A DNA stretch of 64,000 nucleotides from Ipomoea triloba (taxonomy: Eukaryota; Streptophyta; Magnoliopsida; Solanales; Convolvulaceae), in assembly GCF_003576645.1 (NCBI RefSeq), contig NC_044916.1:16818131-16882130 (forward strand), written 5' to 3'. Positions within the stretch are counted from its first letter, which is position 1; each line of letters starts with the position of its first letter. The notes below the pieces were generated by a model. That model had not been told where the DNA came from. It saw only the letters and a list, made by a program, of their open reading frames with translations, and did no database searches. The translations under genes were made by a program, and so were the position numbers. Below, piece by piece: positions 14,951 to 27,770 of this stretch.

Positions 14951-14951
<1 letters not shown>

Positions 14952-15111
14952 CTATATAAACAAAATCCTCCAAAACGAAATTCTATTTCCCGCCCAAAAT
15001 ATTGTAAATTAAAACAATAAAATAATATTAAAAGTACAATAATATTAAAACATGAAATCCTATAACATCAAAACATTGTTATGCATTAGGATTAGTACAT
15101 TGATATAATCT

Positions 15112-15142
<31 letters not shown>

Positions 15143-15620
15143 AACAAAATCCTCCAAAACGAAATCCTATTTCCCGCCCAAAATATGGTTCATTAAAACA
15201 ATTAAAATAATAAAAGAATATTAAAAGTACAATAATAATTTTTTTTATATATATATTCAAGAAGTGATATTCATAATATGATTCATATAGAGTTTGAGTA
15301 AAATTATGGTTCGAAGAAAGAAAGATTAAGATGTATATATCTTTCCAAGTGTATAAGTAAAGTTGTGTTTCACATAAAAAAAAAAAAAAGAAGTTAATTA
15401 AAGATATATATTAAAACATATATATATATATATATATAGATATATATATATATATAGATATAGATTATAACAATGTACTAATCCTAATGCATAACAATGA
15501 TTTGATGTTATAGGATTTCTTGTTTTAATATTATTGTACTTTTAATATTATTTTATTATTTTAATTGTTTTAATGTACAATATTTTGGGCGGGAAATATG
15601 ATTTCGTTTTGGAGGATTTT

Positions 15621-15663
<43 letters not shown>

Positions 15664-15664
15664 N

Positions 15665-15707
<43 letters not shown>

Positions 15708-15865
15708 AAAATCCTCCAAAACGAAATCATATTTCCCGCCCAAAATATTGTACATTAAAACAATTAAAACAATAAAATAATATTAAAAGTACAATAATAT
15801 TAAAACACGAAATCCTATAACATCAAAACATTGTTATACATTAGGATTAGTACATTGTTATAATA
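14951..15865. repeat. Cluster of four copies of a Helitron-like terminal block, two head-to-head
   Basis: A block of about 100-160 bp starting TATATAAACAAAATCCTCC and containing TTTCCCGCCCAAAATAT occurs at about 14951-15108 (+), 15136-15240 (+), 15465-15625 (-) and 15703-15865 (+). The last two form an inverted repeat around a (TA)n tract with an N at 15664. The arms differ at a few positions, so this is a real old inverted repeat and not a mirrored contig. Another copy stands before the helicase at 18933 and 20909. Each TC-start next to AT-rich DNA suggests Helitron 5' ends. Confidence 0.5.
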
Positions 15866-17167
15866 CTTATAGAAACAACTAGTTTTATACGCGCATTGCG
15901 CGAATGGGTTAATGCCCAATGTTTATATTTAAATAAATATTTGAAAGTGTATCAATGCAAAATTATATAGGAGAAGTTTACACCTGGGTAATTGAATGTC
16001 GAATTTTTTTATTTAAATATCTAACCCAAAGTATATGAATCCAATATAATATAGAAAATTCATTATAATTATTACTAAAATAAATGTTTGCAACCTTGTA
16101 AAATCGATAGTCTAAATATTTGGTCTAAAAATGATAGTCTAAATAAATACTACTTTTAATTTGAATTTTTCTAAGTGTATTCTCTTTTGAGTAACATTGT
16201 CATTGTCTTCATCTTTACTATTTGTTCTCTTCCTTTTTGTTGGTAGTGTTATTTGCAATTCGGTTATTGTTGGTAGCATAAATGATAACGTCATGCAATG
16301 AGATTATGATATAGAAGCTATGGACTTTCCTTTAGGTGTTCTGCTTGGAGTTCATTTGGTTCAACCATTATTGTTGAATGAGTTATTGTGGATAAAGAAA
16401 TCCCTAGTTTAAGAAAAATGATTAAATAAATTAATAAAAATTTGAAAATTTAAAATATTATGTATTTTAAAGATATTAAAAGGTAGTTTCTCGCTTCAAT
16501 TTGCTGGGTAATGGGTTATTTGAGTACTTTCATTGTCAACAAATCCCCCAAGTAGTTAATATGATTGGTTTCAAACTATTCATTTTTATTTTTTTCATGG
16601 TATTAAAGAAATACATATGTATCATTTTTTTGTGTAACTACTCATTTACTTAATTAATAAGAGTAAAATAGAGTGATTCCGCTTCAATTTGTAACGTTAT
16701 TATTTGAGTATTCTCTTTGTCAACCAATCTCCAAGTAGTTAATATAATTAGTTTCAAATTATTTTAATTTTTTTCATAGTATTAATAAAATACTTGGTAA
16801 ATAAATATATAACATTGTTTTGTACTATAACTTTGATATTTAATTACAAGATATTGTAAAAATAAGATAATGAACAATGTAATGAATATCAATTGATAAA
16901 TTTGAATGTAAAGAATCTTTTGCCTGAGAGAAAATAAAAACAATATAACTAATGAAATTATTTCTCTTATTTAATTTAATTTTTTGATAATGAATAATTT
17001 TTTCAAATAAAGGTATTGTAGACACATAATTCTAAATTAAAGAAATACATATGTATCATTTTTTGTTGTAACTACTAATTTATTTAATTTAATAAGAGTA
17101 AAATGGAGTGAGAAACTTAATTATGTCAAATTTGATTGAGATGAGGTTCGAACCTAAGACCTTTCTT
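15665..17167. repeat. Apparent false duplicate 1 of 17169-18671 (contig overlap)
   Basis: Apart from the length of the leading (TA)n tract, this segment reads identically to 17169-18671 at offset 1504. It is bounded by single Ns at 15664 and 17168. It contains the 3' part of the same minus-strand Helitron, from CTAG at 15879. Confidence 0.85.
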
Positions 17168-17168
17168 N

Positions 17169-17211
<43 letters not shown>

Positions 17212-17382
17212 AAAATCCTCCAAAACGAAATCATATTTCCCGCCCAAAATATTGTACATTAAAACAATTAAAACAATAAAATAATATTAAAAGTACAATA
17301 ATATTAAAACACGAAATCCTATAACATCAAAACATTGTTATACATTAGGATTAGTACATTGTTATAATACTTATAGAAACAA

Positions 17383-18927
17383 CTAGTTTTATACGCGCAT
17401 TGCGCGAATGGGTTAATGCCCAATGTTTATATTTAAATAAATATTTGAAAGTGTATCAATGCAAAATTATATAGGAGAAGTTTACACCTGGGTAATTGAA
17501 TGTCGAATTTTTTTATTTAAATATCTAACCCAAAGTATATGAATCCAATATAATATAGAAAATTCATTATAATTATTACTAAAATAAATGTTTGCAACCT
17601 TGTAAAATCGATAGTCTAAATATTTGGTCTAAAAATGATAGTCTAAATAAATACTACTTTTAATTTGAATTTTTCTAAGTGTATTCTCTTTTGAGTAACA
17701 TTGTCATTGTCTTCATCTTTACTATTTGTTCTCTTCCTTTTTGTTGGTAGTGTTATTTGCAATTCGGTTATTGTTGGTAGCATAAATGATAACGTCATGC
17801 AATGAGATTATGATATAGAAGCTATGGACTTTCCTTTAGGTGTTCTGCTTGGAGTTCATTTGGTTCAACCATTATTGTTGAATGAGTTATTGTGGATAAA
17901 GAAATCCCTAGTTTAAGAAAAATGATTAAATAAATTAATAAAAATTTGAAAATTTAAAATATTATGTATTTTAAAGATATTAAAAGGTAGTTTCTCGCTT
18001 CAATTTGCTGGGTAATGGGTTATTTGAGTACTTTCATTGTCAACAAATCCCCCAAGTAGTTAATATGATTGGTTTCAAACTATTCATTTTTATTTTTTTC
18101 ATGGTATTAAAGAAATACATATGTATCATTTTTTTGTGTAACTACTCATTTACTTAATTAATAAGAGTAAAATAGAGTGATTCCGCTTCAATTTGTAACG
18201 TTATTATTTGAGTATTCTCTTTGTCAACCAATCTCCAAGTAGTTAATATAATTAGTTTCAAATTATTTTAATTTTTTTCATAGTATTAATAAAATACTTG
18301 GTAAATAAATATATAACATTGTTTTGTACTATAACTTTGATATTTAATTACAAGATATTGTAAAAATAAGATAATGAACAATGTAATGAATATCAATTGA
18401 TAAATTTGAATGTAAAGAATCTTTTGCCTGAGAGAAAATAAAAACAATATAACTAATGAAATTATTTCTCTTATTTAATTTAATTTTTTGATAATGAATA
18501 ATTTTTTCAAATAAAGGTATTGTAGACACATAATTCTAAATTAAAGAAATACATATGTATCATTTTTTGTTGTAACTACTAATTTATTTAATTTAATAAG
18601 AGTAAAATGGAGTGAGAAACTTAATTATGTCAAATTTGATTGAGATGAGGTTCGAACCTAAGACCTTTCTTATAGAAATTAATGGGTAAGTTAAAAGTTA
18701 ACGGAATGTTAACGGAGAAGAGAATATTTAACGGAAAACTTAACGGATAATCATAAAAGTAATGTTAAATTAGGTAAATCTCTATTAATAATATTAATCT
18801 GAATTATCTTAACCATCTATTTGATTAAATAATTCATCTGAACCATCCATTTGATTAAATAATTTGACCGCCATTTTTTCTACCCATTTTAGGCCTAACT
18901 CTCTTTGACTCTTATTAGTATAGTAGA
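17383..18927 (-). mobile_element. Non-autonomous Helitron (minus strand), 1.5 kb
   Basis: The minus strand begins at 18927 with TCTACTATACTAATAAGAG, a typical plant Helitron 5' end. It ends with hairpin CGCGCAATGCGCG (17406-17394), TATAAAA and CTAG (17386-17383), followed by T. No Rep/helicase coding is visible inside. An older, shorter relative lies at about 26665-27562. This is the only copy in the window with both ends present; 15879-17167 and 19483-20903 appear to be assembly duplicates of parts of it. Confidence 0.7.
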
Positions 18928-19135
18928 AATCCTCGAAAACAAAATCCTATTTTCCGCCCAAAATATTGTACATTAAAACAATATATAATTAAAAATAATA
19001 TTAAAAGTACAATAATATTAAAACAAGAAATCCTAAAAAAAGAAAAAAAAATGAAGCAATTGTAGGGTGACATTAATTTGATAATTACTTACTATTTACA
19101 ACCACCATATGTAACCAAACTTACTCGGTAGTACA

Positions 19136-19384
19136 ATGTCTAATTTCGGTCATGAAGTCGGTTTAAGATCCTCCATAGGACGATTGTTCTATGTTCCGCC
19201 AAGGTGTGGAGAGTTATACTATCTTAAATGTCTTTTAAATTTGGTACGCGGACCTTTTAGCCATGAAGATATTCGCACTGTTGCAGGACTCATTCATAAT
19301 TCGTTTAGGGATGCGTGTTATGAATATGGATTATTAGATGATGACAATGAGTACATTGATGGCATTATTGATTCGAGTTACTAG
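19136..19384 (+). pseudogene. Duplicate of Helitron helicase N-terminal fragment
   Basis: This encodes 82 codons identical to 21112-21360 and then hits an N at 19482. It almost certainly represents the same locus counted twice. See the entry at 21112. Confidence 0.8.
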
Positions 19385-19482
19385 GTATCCGCGTATGCTT
19401 TGCGAAGGTTATTTGTTACACTTCTCACTTCAAGTTCACTCAGTAAGCCAAAAGTAGTTTGGAATGCCGTTTGGTAATTTCN

Positions 19483-21457
19483 ATTTTTTTATTTAAATAT
19501 CTAACCCAAAGTATATGAATCCAATATAATATAGAAAATTCATTATAATTATTACTAAAATAAATGTTTGCAACCTTGTAAAATCGATAGTCTAAATATT
19601 TGGTCTAAAAATGATAGTCTAAATAAATACTACTTTTAATTTGAATTTTTCTAAGTGTATTCTCTTTTGAGTAACATTGTCATTGTCTTCATCTTTACTA
19701 TTTGTTCTCTTCCTTTTTGTTGGTAGTGTTATTTGCAATTCGGTTATTGTTGGTAGCATAAATGATAACGTCATGCAATGAGATTATGATATAGAAGCTA
19801 TGGACTTTCCTTTAGGTGTTCTGCTTGGAGTTCATTTGGTTCAACCATTATTGTTGAATGAGTTATTGTGGATAAAGAAATCCCTAGTTTAAGAAAAATG
19901 ATTAAATAAATTAATAAAAATTTGAAAATTTAAAATATTATGTATTTTAAAGATATTAAAAGGTAGTTTCTCGCTTCAATTTGCTGGGTAATGGGTTATT
20001 TGAGTACTTTCATTGTCAACAAATCCCCCAAGTAGTTAATATGATTGGTTTCAAACTATTCATTTTTATTTTTTTCATGGTATTAAAGAAATACATATGT
20101 ATCATTTTTTTGTGTAACTACTCATTTACTTAATTAATAAGAGTAAAATAGAGTGATTCCGCTTCAATTTGTAACGTTATTATTTGAGTATTCTCTTTGT
20201 CAACCAATCTCCAAGTAGTTAATATAATTAGTTTCAAATTATTTTAATTTTTTTCATAGTATTAATAAAATACTTGGTAAATAAATATATAACATTGTTT
20301 TGTACTATAACTTTGATATTTAATTACAAGATATTGTAAAAATAAGATAATGAACAATGTAATGAATATCAATTGATAAATTTGAATGTAAAGAATCTTT
20401 TGCCTGAGAGAAAATAAAAACAATATAACTAATGAAATTATTTCTCTTATTTAATTTAATTTTTTGATAATGAATAATTTTTTCAAATAAAGGTATTGTA
20501 GACACATAATTCTAAATTAAAGAAATACATATGTATCATTTTTTGTTGTAACTACTAATTTATTTAATTTAATAAGAGTAAAATGGAGTGAGAAACTTAA
20601 TTATGTCAAATTTGATTGAGATGAGGTTCGAACCTAAGACCTTTCTTATAGAAATTAATGGGTAAGTTAAAAGTTAACGGAATGTTAACGGAGAAGAGAA
20701 TATTTAACGGAAAACTTAACGGATAATCATAAAAGTAATGTTAAATTAGGTAAATCTCTATTAATAATATTAATCTGAATTATCTTAACCATCTATTTGA
20801 TTAAATAATTCATCTGAACCATCCATTTGATTAAATAATTTGACCGCCATTTTTTCTACCCATTTTAGGCCTAACTCTCTTTGACTCTTATTAGTATAGT
20901 AGAAATCCTCGAAAACAAAATCCTATTTTCCGCCCAAAATATTGTACATTAAAACAATATATAATTAAAAATAATATTAAAAGTACAATAATATTAAAAC
21001 AAGAAATCCTAAAAAAAGAAAAAAAAATGAAGCAATTGTAGGGTGACATTAATTTGATAATTACTTACTATTTACAACCACCATATGTAACCAAACTTAC
21101 TCGGTAGTACAATGTCTAATTTCGGTCATGAAGTCGGTTTAAGATCCTCCATAGGACGATTGTTCTATGTTCCGCCAAGGTGTGGAGAGTTATACTATCT
21201 TAAATGTCTTTTAAATTTGGTACGCGGACCTTTTAGCCATGAAGATATTCGCACTGTTGCAGGACTCATTCATAATTCGTTTAGGGATGCGTGTTATGAA
21301 TATGGATTATTAGATGATGACAATGAGTACATTGATGGCATTATTGATTCGAGTTACTAGGTATCCGCGTATGCTTTGCGAAGGTTATTTGTTACACTTC
21401 TCACTTCAAGTTCACTCAGTAAGCCAAAAGTAGTTTGGAATGCCGTTTGGTAATTTC
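19483..21457. repeat. Apparent false duplicate 2 of 17507-19481 (contig overlap)
   Basis: This reads identically to 17507-19481 at offset 1976 and begins directly after the N at 19482. The sequence before that N (...ggtaatttc) is the sequence found at 21449-21457, where reading continues without a break into the helicase gene. The two contigs should probably have been merged. Confidence 0.85.
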
Positions 21458-23199
21458 TTGCCGAGGATGCACAGGTTCAACGTGTCTTGCAAAATCCAGG
21501 TATATCGAGTTCCAATCTATTTATTCGACTTTGTTATTTGCTTTTCATTATTTATAAATAAACTAATTTGTTATTTGTTTTTGTTTCTTTTATTTTTTTT
21601 GCCTTTTAAGAGTTGATGTTATCGGATTCAGATAAAAAACAGTTTGCTCTGATGGAGTTGGAGAATTTGCTATCTTCGTGGGGAAAAAGCTTGAAAGACT
21701 TTCCGGAAATGTCAATTCCAAAGCATGAGACATTGGTAACACAATTGACCGATGAACAAAAGAATGTTTACGACTCTGTGATGAATGATATTGATTCAAA
21801 TGGAGGTGGATTATTCTTTGTGTATGGTTACGGAGGAACAGGCAAGACGTTCGTGTGGAGAACGTTATCATCAAAGATAAGGAGCCGTGGTGATATTGTT
21901 CTAAATGTTGCTTCCAGTGGAATAGCATCTTTGTTGTTGCCGGGAGGCAGAACGGCGCATTCCAGATTTGCTATACCACTTTCTTTGAACGAAGATTCCA
22001 CGTGCAATATATCGCAAGGTAGTGACCTTGCTGAGCTTATAATAAGGAGCAAATTGATAATATGGGATGAAGCACCGATGACGCACAAATACTGTTTTGA
22101 GGCTTTGGACAAAACCATGAGGGATATGTTGAGGTTCGCCATACCGGGTAGTGCTGAAAAGACTTTTGGTGGAAAAACAGTAGTTTTGGGCGGCGATTTT
22201 AGACAGATCCTACGTGTTATTCCGAAAGCAACAAGACCAGAAGTTGTTGGAGCAACTATTAATTCTTCATACCTGTGGACAAATTGCAAGGTATTAAGGC
22301 TGACCAAGAACTTGAGACTACGGACCTTAGCTTCAGAGGAAGATAGACATACAGTTGATTGGTTTTCAAAATGGATTGCAGACATCGGAGAGGGGATTGT
22401 AGGGGTTGTAAACAATGGTTCATCTGATATCGATATTCCAGCAAGGTTTTTGTTGAAGTGTGGACACAATCCCATAGCAACTATAGTTGAGAGCACATTC
22501 CCAAGCTCGAGATATGGCATGCTTGATGAGTCGCAGCTAGAAGGCCGAGCGATCTTCTCGCCAACTTTAGATGTCGTTGATCAAATTAATCAGTACATGT
22601 GCGACATGAATACTGCAGAAGGACGAACATATTTAAGTTGTGACTCTTTGTGTAAGGCAGAATCAGGCGGTGAAAATCTATCAGAAGTGCACACTCCTGA
22701 ATTCTTAACTAGTTTGAGATTGTCGGGTCTTCCTAGTCATTCATTGACATTAAAGGTCGGTGCACGTGTTATGTTATTGCGGAACATAGACCACTCTCTT
22801 GGTCTTTGTAACGGAACGCGGCTCATTATCACAAGATTGGCAGATCACATTGTCGAAGCAAGAATAGTTAATGGGACACATGAAGGGACCAAAGTTCTTA
22901 TCCCCCGAATGTCTCTTAGTCCTTCTGATACGAGATTGCCCTTCAAGTTCCAGCGTAAACAATTCTCGTTGATGCTTGCATATGCCATGACTATAAACAA
23001 AAGCCAATGCCAAACACTAACTCACGTTGGTTTATTGCTAAAAAAACCGGTCTTTAGTCACGATCAATTGTATGTGGCTTTCTCCCGAGTCAATCATCCT
23101 AATGGCCTGAAGGTGTTAGCGGTAGACGAGGATGGACAAGATTGTGTTGCGACTTCCAATGTCGTATACAAAGAGGTTTTCAATTTAGTGTATATATAA
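21112..23199 (+). pseudogene. Helitron PIF1-type helicase, two nonsense codons
   Basis: The first part (21112-21499) carries the Helitron-specific region GELYYLKCLLNLVRGPF...DACYEYGLLDDDNEYI. It is joined over a 111-bp GT-AG intron (21500-21610, phase 1) to a long open part (21611-23199). That part has Walker A GYGGTGKT, Walker B LIIWDEAPM, GGDFRQILRVIPKA, LTKNLRL, the GARVMLLRNID region, AMTINKSQCQTL and VAFSRV, so it is a complete SF1B PIF1 helicase domain. TAG at 21358-21360 replaces a family Trp, and TAA at 21451-21453 a likely Gln; both fit single transitions. No HUH Rep or Helitron_like_N domain lies upstream, so the element is 5'-truncated. It is not a host PIF1 gene: the linker and the adjacent Helitron 3' end decide this. 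Confidence 0.9.
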
Positions 23200-23576
23200 T
23201 CAATGATATTATGTTTTTTTTTCAAAATGATAAAGTTGCTATATATCTAGACAAAAAATATATCATCTATACAAATGAATTAGGATAGCAATTCATTATT
23301 ATAACTAAGTTGCCAGAGAACGAGCACATTGGGCCAATTTCTAAAAATTCCTAACAATGATATATAAAATCTCTAAAGTTACAACACCGCATGCCTACAT
23401 CTACACATTAGCTATTAATTTGAGCAATTATTTACTCGAATTCAAGCAATGGTAACATCAATAAACATAAATGACCCAACTCATATCTTCACTTGCACTA
23501 TATAATATTTGATGTTATAATTTAAATAATTATATATCCATTCAAATATTCTTAATATATTATAACAAACCCATTC

Positions 23577-23603
23577 CGTGCATCGCACGAGTGTAAATAC
23601 TAG
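23577..23603 (+). mobile_element. Helitron 3' terminus (plus strand) of the helicase-bearing element
   Basis: Hairpin CGTGCATCGCACG (23577-23589), ten bases, then CTAG (23600-23603) followed by T. Its strand and its position 380 bp past the helicase stop make it the 3' end of that element. Confidence 0.75.
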
Positions 23604-25420
23604 TAATAATAATAATAATAGTCTAACAAGTTATTTTAGGTTCTATTCTTCCTAGGCGCAAATTATAATTTAATTGATTAAGGTTTAATTGGGCTTAGTC
23701 TTTCCTTGGGCCCAATAATAATTGTATATATTTAAGCTTGAGAAGTCCAATAGGGGTAGGGCAACCACATTAGACTCTTGAACCTTAGTAGAGAAGAAAG
23801 GGAGAAGATGAGGCATCTCATTTGCGATTGAAGTAACAAGAGGAAGCAAGAAAAGAGATATTATTTTTGTGCTCATAAAGATAAGGTAATTAATTTAGTT
23901 TGTGTTGTCAAAGGAAGAAATTAAATACTTTAGCTTCCTTGTTAATTTTCTCTCTATATTCGAAGCTCAAGAATGGGAATTCTAGCTAGTGAAGAATTGA
24001 AATTACCTACGTTTGTTTTTTAAAGTCTTGTTGTGTGATGACTTTAGTAGGATGAATTGCTATTTTATTATTTTATTTTCCTGAAAAATCTATGCTTTAT
24101 TACCCATGTTGTGGCTGATTTTTCTCCCTAATGACCTACACCTTCCTTGTTAAAATTTTGACAGTATTTGTTTCAAGAAGGGTGATAGAGGTCTTAGGCT
24201 CAATTATTTATATTTTTGGGTTGTTGCTTGGTGTTGGGAGAACATGATTGTTTATAAATTACAAGAAGAATGTGTAAATATTTGGAGTACTAGTAAGTTA
24301 TAATGGTGTATGTATTTGATAGGTGACCGTGAAGGTTAGTGCGTAAAGGGATTTCTATGCTTAAAAGTTTACTAAGGTAAGGAAACTTGGTACTTACTTA
24401 CTCATTGCAACTTATATACCATATCCTAAGTGATTGCAAAATATTGAAGCTATTCTTGAATACATGCATGATTTATATGATAAAGTATTAGTACATTTCT
24501 AATGAAAATTTGAGAACTTGATATATATGTTTTAAGGTTGATCATGGTGTGTGTGTATATATATATATATATTCAAGGGTATTAATCATATTGGTGGTCT
24601 AACCACCCTTGTCTTGACTTGGAATGTTCCCTTGATTCCCCATTGGTGGTCTTGCCACCCTTGATTTGGAATATTCCCTTGATTTTAATTGGTAGAATTG
24701 CTACCCTTGACTAATGTAATTTTTCTAAATTAAATTGATCATGGCTCGTACTATGAGTATAATATAGTTCTCAAAGTAAAACGGTGAGCTAGGTATGTAA
24801 TATCTTTATTTATTTATTTTATTTATGTTATTTGAGCATCGATCTATGATTCATGACTTGAAGGAAAACTCTAGAATTGGTACTCATATGCGATATAATT
24901 GTATTTGAATGCTAAAGCTTTTAATATTCAATTTACTCTACATCTTATGTTATCTTATCTATTTGTGGTCCTCTTTATTCTCTATACTTGATTTGGTAGT
25001 TTGGTAGAGAAGTGTCATATGATTACTAAGCTTTTGAACTCACTCATGTGTTTCATGTTTTCAGATTAGGTTGTTGATCGAGGTTAAGACAATGGAGGTC
25101 ACATTTTGGGATTAAAGGCTCTAGGGTATTAGTCTAGTGCCTTGTGTTAGAGGGGGACTCCTTCTAGTCTTTTTGTGGAGATCAATCTCCATAGTGGGAC
25201 CTTGGATTCCATGTTATAGATTTAGACTATGTCTCTATGCTTGAATGTATATATTATACTTCCTATTAAGCAATCTTTGGGAGAAGAAACTTTAAGATCA
25301 AGCAGTTGTTTAGGTTATCAGGTGAATGATATTTTGTTTAGCAGGCTTCGTATTATAGCGAATATTTTTTTTTTTGTCGTAATAATACGGCCGGGTTACG
25401 CTAATATTTGGGGCGTGACA
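23604..25420. other. Non-coding repeat-derived stretch, ending like an LTR
   Basis: No coding exon was recognised. Three degenerate copies of a roughly 55-65 bp unit (ggtggtctaaccaccctt, then ccttgatt) lie at 24590-24712. The stretch ends GGGGCGTGACA at 25410-25420, a common 3' end of plant Ty3/gypsy LTRs. I could not find the matching 5' end, so this may be a truncated LTR. Confidence 0.4.
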
Positions 25421-25535
25421 CGGGTATTTGATTAATGGGTCGGATCTTTGACCTCGTCAATTAAAAATCCAACCGTCTCACGGGTTGAGACCCATGAGAC
25501 GGTCTCACACAAGTTTTTGCCTTAAACTTTGTTTG
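25421..25535. mobile_element. Right-arm remnant of a foldback MITE
   Basis: The sequence GACGGTCTCACACAAGTTT near 25498-25516, preceded by CCAACCGTCTCACGGG, matches the right arm of the complete element at 52283-52737. Its left arm is missing; the LTR-like end at 25420 abuts it. Confidence 0.5.
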
Positions 25536-25544
25536 TTATCATAA

Positions 25545-26065
25545 GAATTAATTCCAGCCATGGTCCTCCGACTATGTTGATTTTCCAAAATTAGTCCCCG
25601 ACTTTTAATTTGAATAATTTAGGTCCCTTGACTTTCTAATTCTTTCTAATGTTGGTCCTTTCGTCAATTTTTTGTTAAGTTGAGGTCAAATGAATGGGTA
25701 AAATTGTCTGTTCACATGTTTTGTGTATTATTACTCGTATTTCTCCTGTCTTATACGTTGTATATATGAATATAATCTCAGCCGAAGTCTCAATCGAAGC
25801 CATATAATCTCAGTCGAAGTCTATTCGACTGAGATTATATTCATATATATAGCGTATAGGACAGGAGATATACGAGTAATAATACACTATACAAGTGAAC
25901 GAACAATTTTACCCATTCATTTGACCTCAACTTAACCAAAATTTGACGAAAGGACCAACATTGGAAAGAATTTGAAAGTCAAGGGGTTTAAATTGTCCAA
26001 ATTAAAAGTCGGGGACTAATTTTAGAAAATCAACAAAGTCGGAGGACCATTGCTGGAATTAACTC
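25545..26065. mobile_element. Mutator-like foldback MITE, 521 bp
   Basis: A perfect 9-bp target duplication TTATCATAA lies at 25536-25544 and 26066-26074. The two halves are inverted repeats over almost the whole length: GAATTAATTCCAGCCATGG, then TCCTCCGACTATG on the left, mirrored at the right, meeting near 25810. It has the same terminal signature as the 12335-13639 element, so one family. There is no ORF. Confidence 0.85.
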
Positions 26066-26074
26066 TTATCATAA

Positions 26075-26660
26075 ATAGTAAATAGATGTCTGGAAATCAT
26101 TTAGTTTTGCTTTTAAATATTTTTCAACACATACATGTAGCACAATCAAAACCTCTATAGATTATCATTTAAATAATAGGTCCATAATAGACTTTGTGGT
26201 TCAATATTTGTAGATCTATGATATGTTTCTAACTAATTTATTGAAAGTTTATTTCTTTTAGTTCTATTATCTCTTATTCTTCTTCATTTTAAATTGATAG
26301 ATCTTGAGATGATGCATCATTTTTAAATATGTAAATTTCAATTAATTTAATAACATCATATTTAAATGTGAGACATTTACCTATAACATTATATTTTTTT
26401 CAAACTCCACAAATGTAAGTTAGTTCAATTAGTTCATTTTTATGTTAGTTTTTCTTCAGTTATATTATTAATGTAAATTAATTTGTTTTGGGCTCATAAT
26501 ATTTAAATAATAACTATTATTTTAGATTTGTAAATTTTTATAATTTATGGTATTTTATAAAATTTGTTTACAGCATTTGTACTACAAAACTTTTAAATTA
26601 ATGCAATAATACTTATATTTGTCAGTAGTAGAATGCTAAAATCATAACAATTTATGTAGG
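26075..26660. other. AT-rich spacer, nothing recognised
   Basis: Low-complexity AT-rich sequence without ORF, repeat ends or splice-like exon. Confidence 0.5.
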
Positions 26661-26664
26661 GATA

Positions 26665-27562
26665 AATTTATATATACGCGTTGCGCGAATAGGATAATGC
26701 CCAATGTTTATTTTTAAATAAGTACTCCAAAATATATCAATATAAGATTATATAGGAGATGTTTATGCATATGTATATGAATGCAAGATAATATATGAGA
26801 GGTTGATTATAATTGTCACTAAAATAAATGTTTGCAATTTTGTAAAAACGATAGTCTAAATACTTAGTCTAAAACTGATAGTATAAATAAATACTACTTT
26901 TGGTAATAAAAATTTATACATTTTAAATCATATTAATAAAGAAATATGATTTACCTTTAAAGTGAACAATTGTGATGTAGTCCAAAAGATATTACGGTGT
27001 ATTTTCCCGCTTAAATTTATTGGGTTATTTGAATGTCTTCTTTGTCAACAAATCCTCCCCAGTAGTTAATATGATTTGCTTCAAATTATTATTTTAAAAT
27101 TTTTTCTATGTTATTAATAGCATACTTGGTAAAAAATATATAACATTATTTTGTATTATAACTTTGATACATAATTTAATTACAAGATAGTGTAAAAAGA
27201 AAGACAATGAATAACGTAATGAATATAATTAATTAATTAATTTGAAGGTAATGAATCTTTTACATGGTAGAAAATAAAGACAATATAACTAATGGAATTA
27301 TAATTTTCAAAAAAAAAACTAATTATAGAAATTAATAGGTAAGTTAAAAGTTAACGGAATATTCCGTTATTAAAGTTTATACTAACATAATGTGGGGTTA
27401 TTTAATGGGAAGAAAAAATATAATAGAGGATAAAGAAGGAAAATCATAAAAAATTACTAAAATCAAAATAATATGAATCATTCGTTTAAGTAAATAATTA
27501 CTACCACTTTTTTCTTCTCGTTAGAGCCCTAATTTTATTGGCTCTTATTAAGATTGTAGATT
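26665..27562 (-). mobile_element. Decayed non-autonomous Helitron related to 17383-18927
   Basis: It shares 'gataatgcccaatgtttat', 'aaataaatgtttgcaa', 'gatagtctaaata' and the right end 'ggctcttattaagattgtaga' with the 17.4-18.9 kb element, in the same order but shorter and diverged. The terminal hairpin CGCGTTGCGCG is still seen, but CTAG is lost. Confidence 0.55.
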
Positions 27563-27713
27563 GTAGATATCGTAGTTATTTTTAAAAGTTAGATGAAGTA
27601 AAAAAAAATTGACATGCAACAATTTTATTTTATTTTTTTGTGAATTTTTTACATGCAACAATGATTCAATATGTATATATGTATTATAGTTATTATTTTC
27701 TCTGTTTTTTTAG

Positions 27714-27770
<57 letters not shown>

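Noticed and set aside
15570..20505. Three identical 61-codon minus-strand ORFs (16840, 18344, 20320) as a gene family
   Set aside because: They are one AT-rich non-coding stretch repeated by contig overlap; no codon bias or homology.
21828..22520. 230-codon minus-strand frame inside the helicase
   Set aside because: Antisense shadow of the long plus-strand helicase ORF, which has all family motifs.
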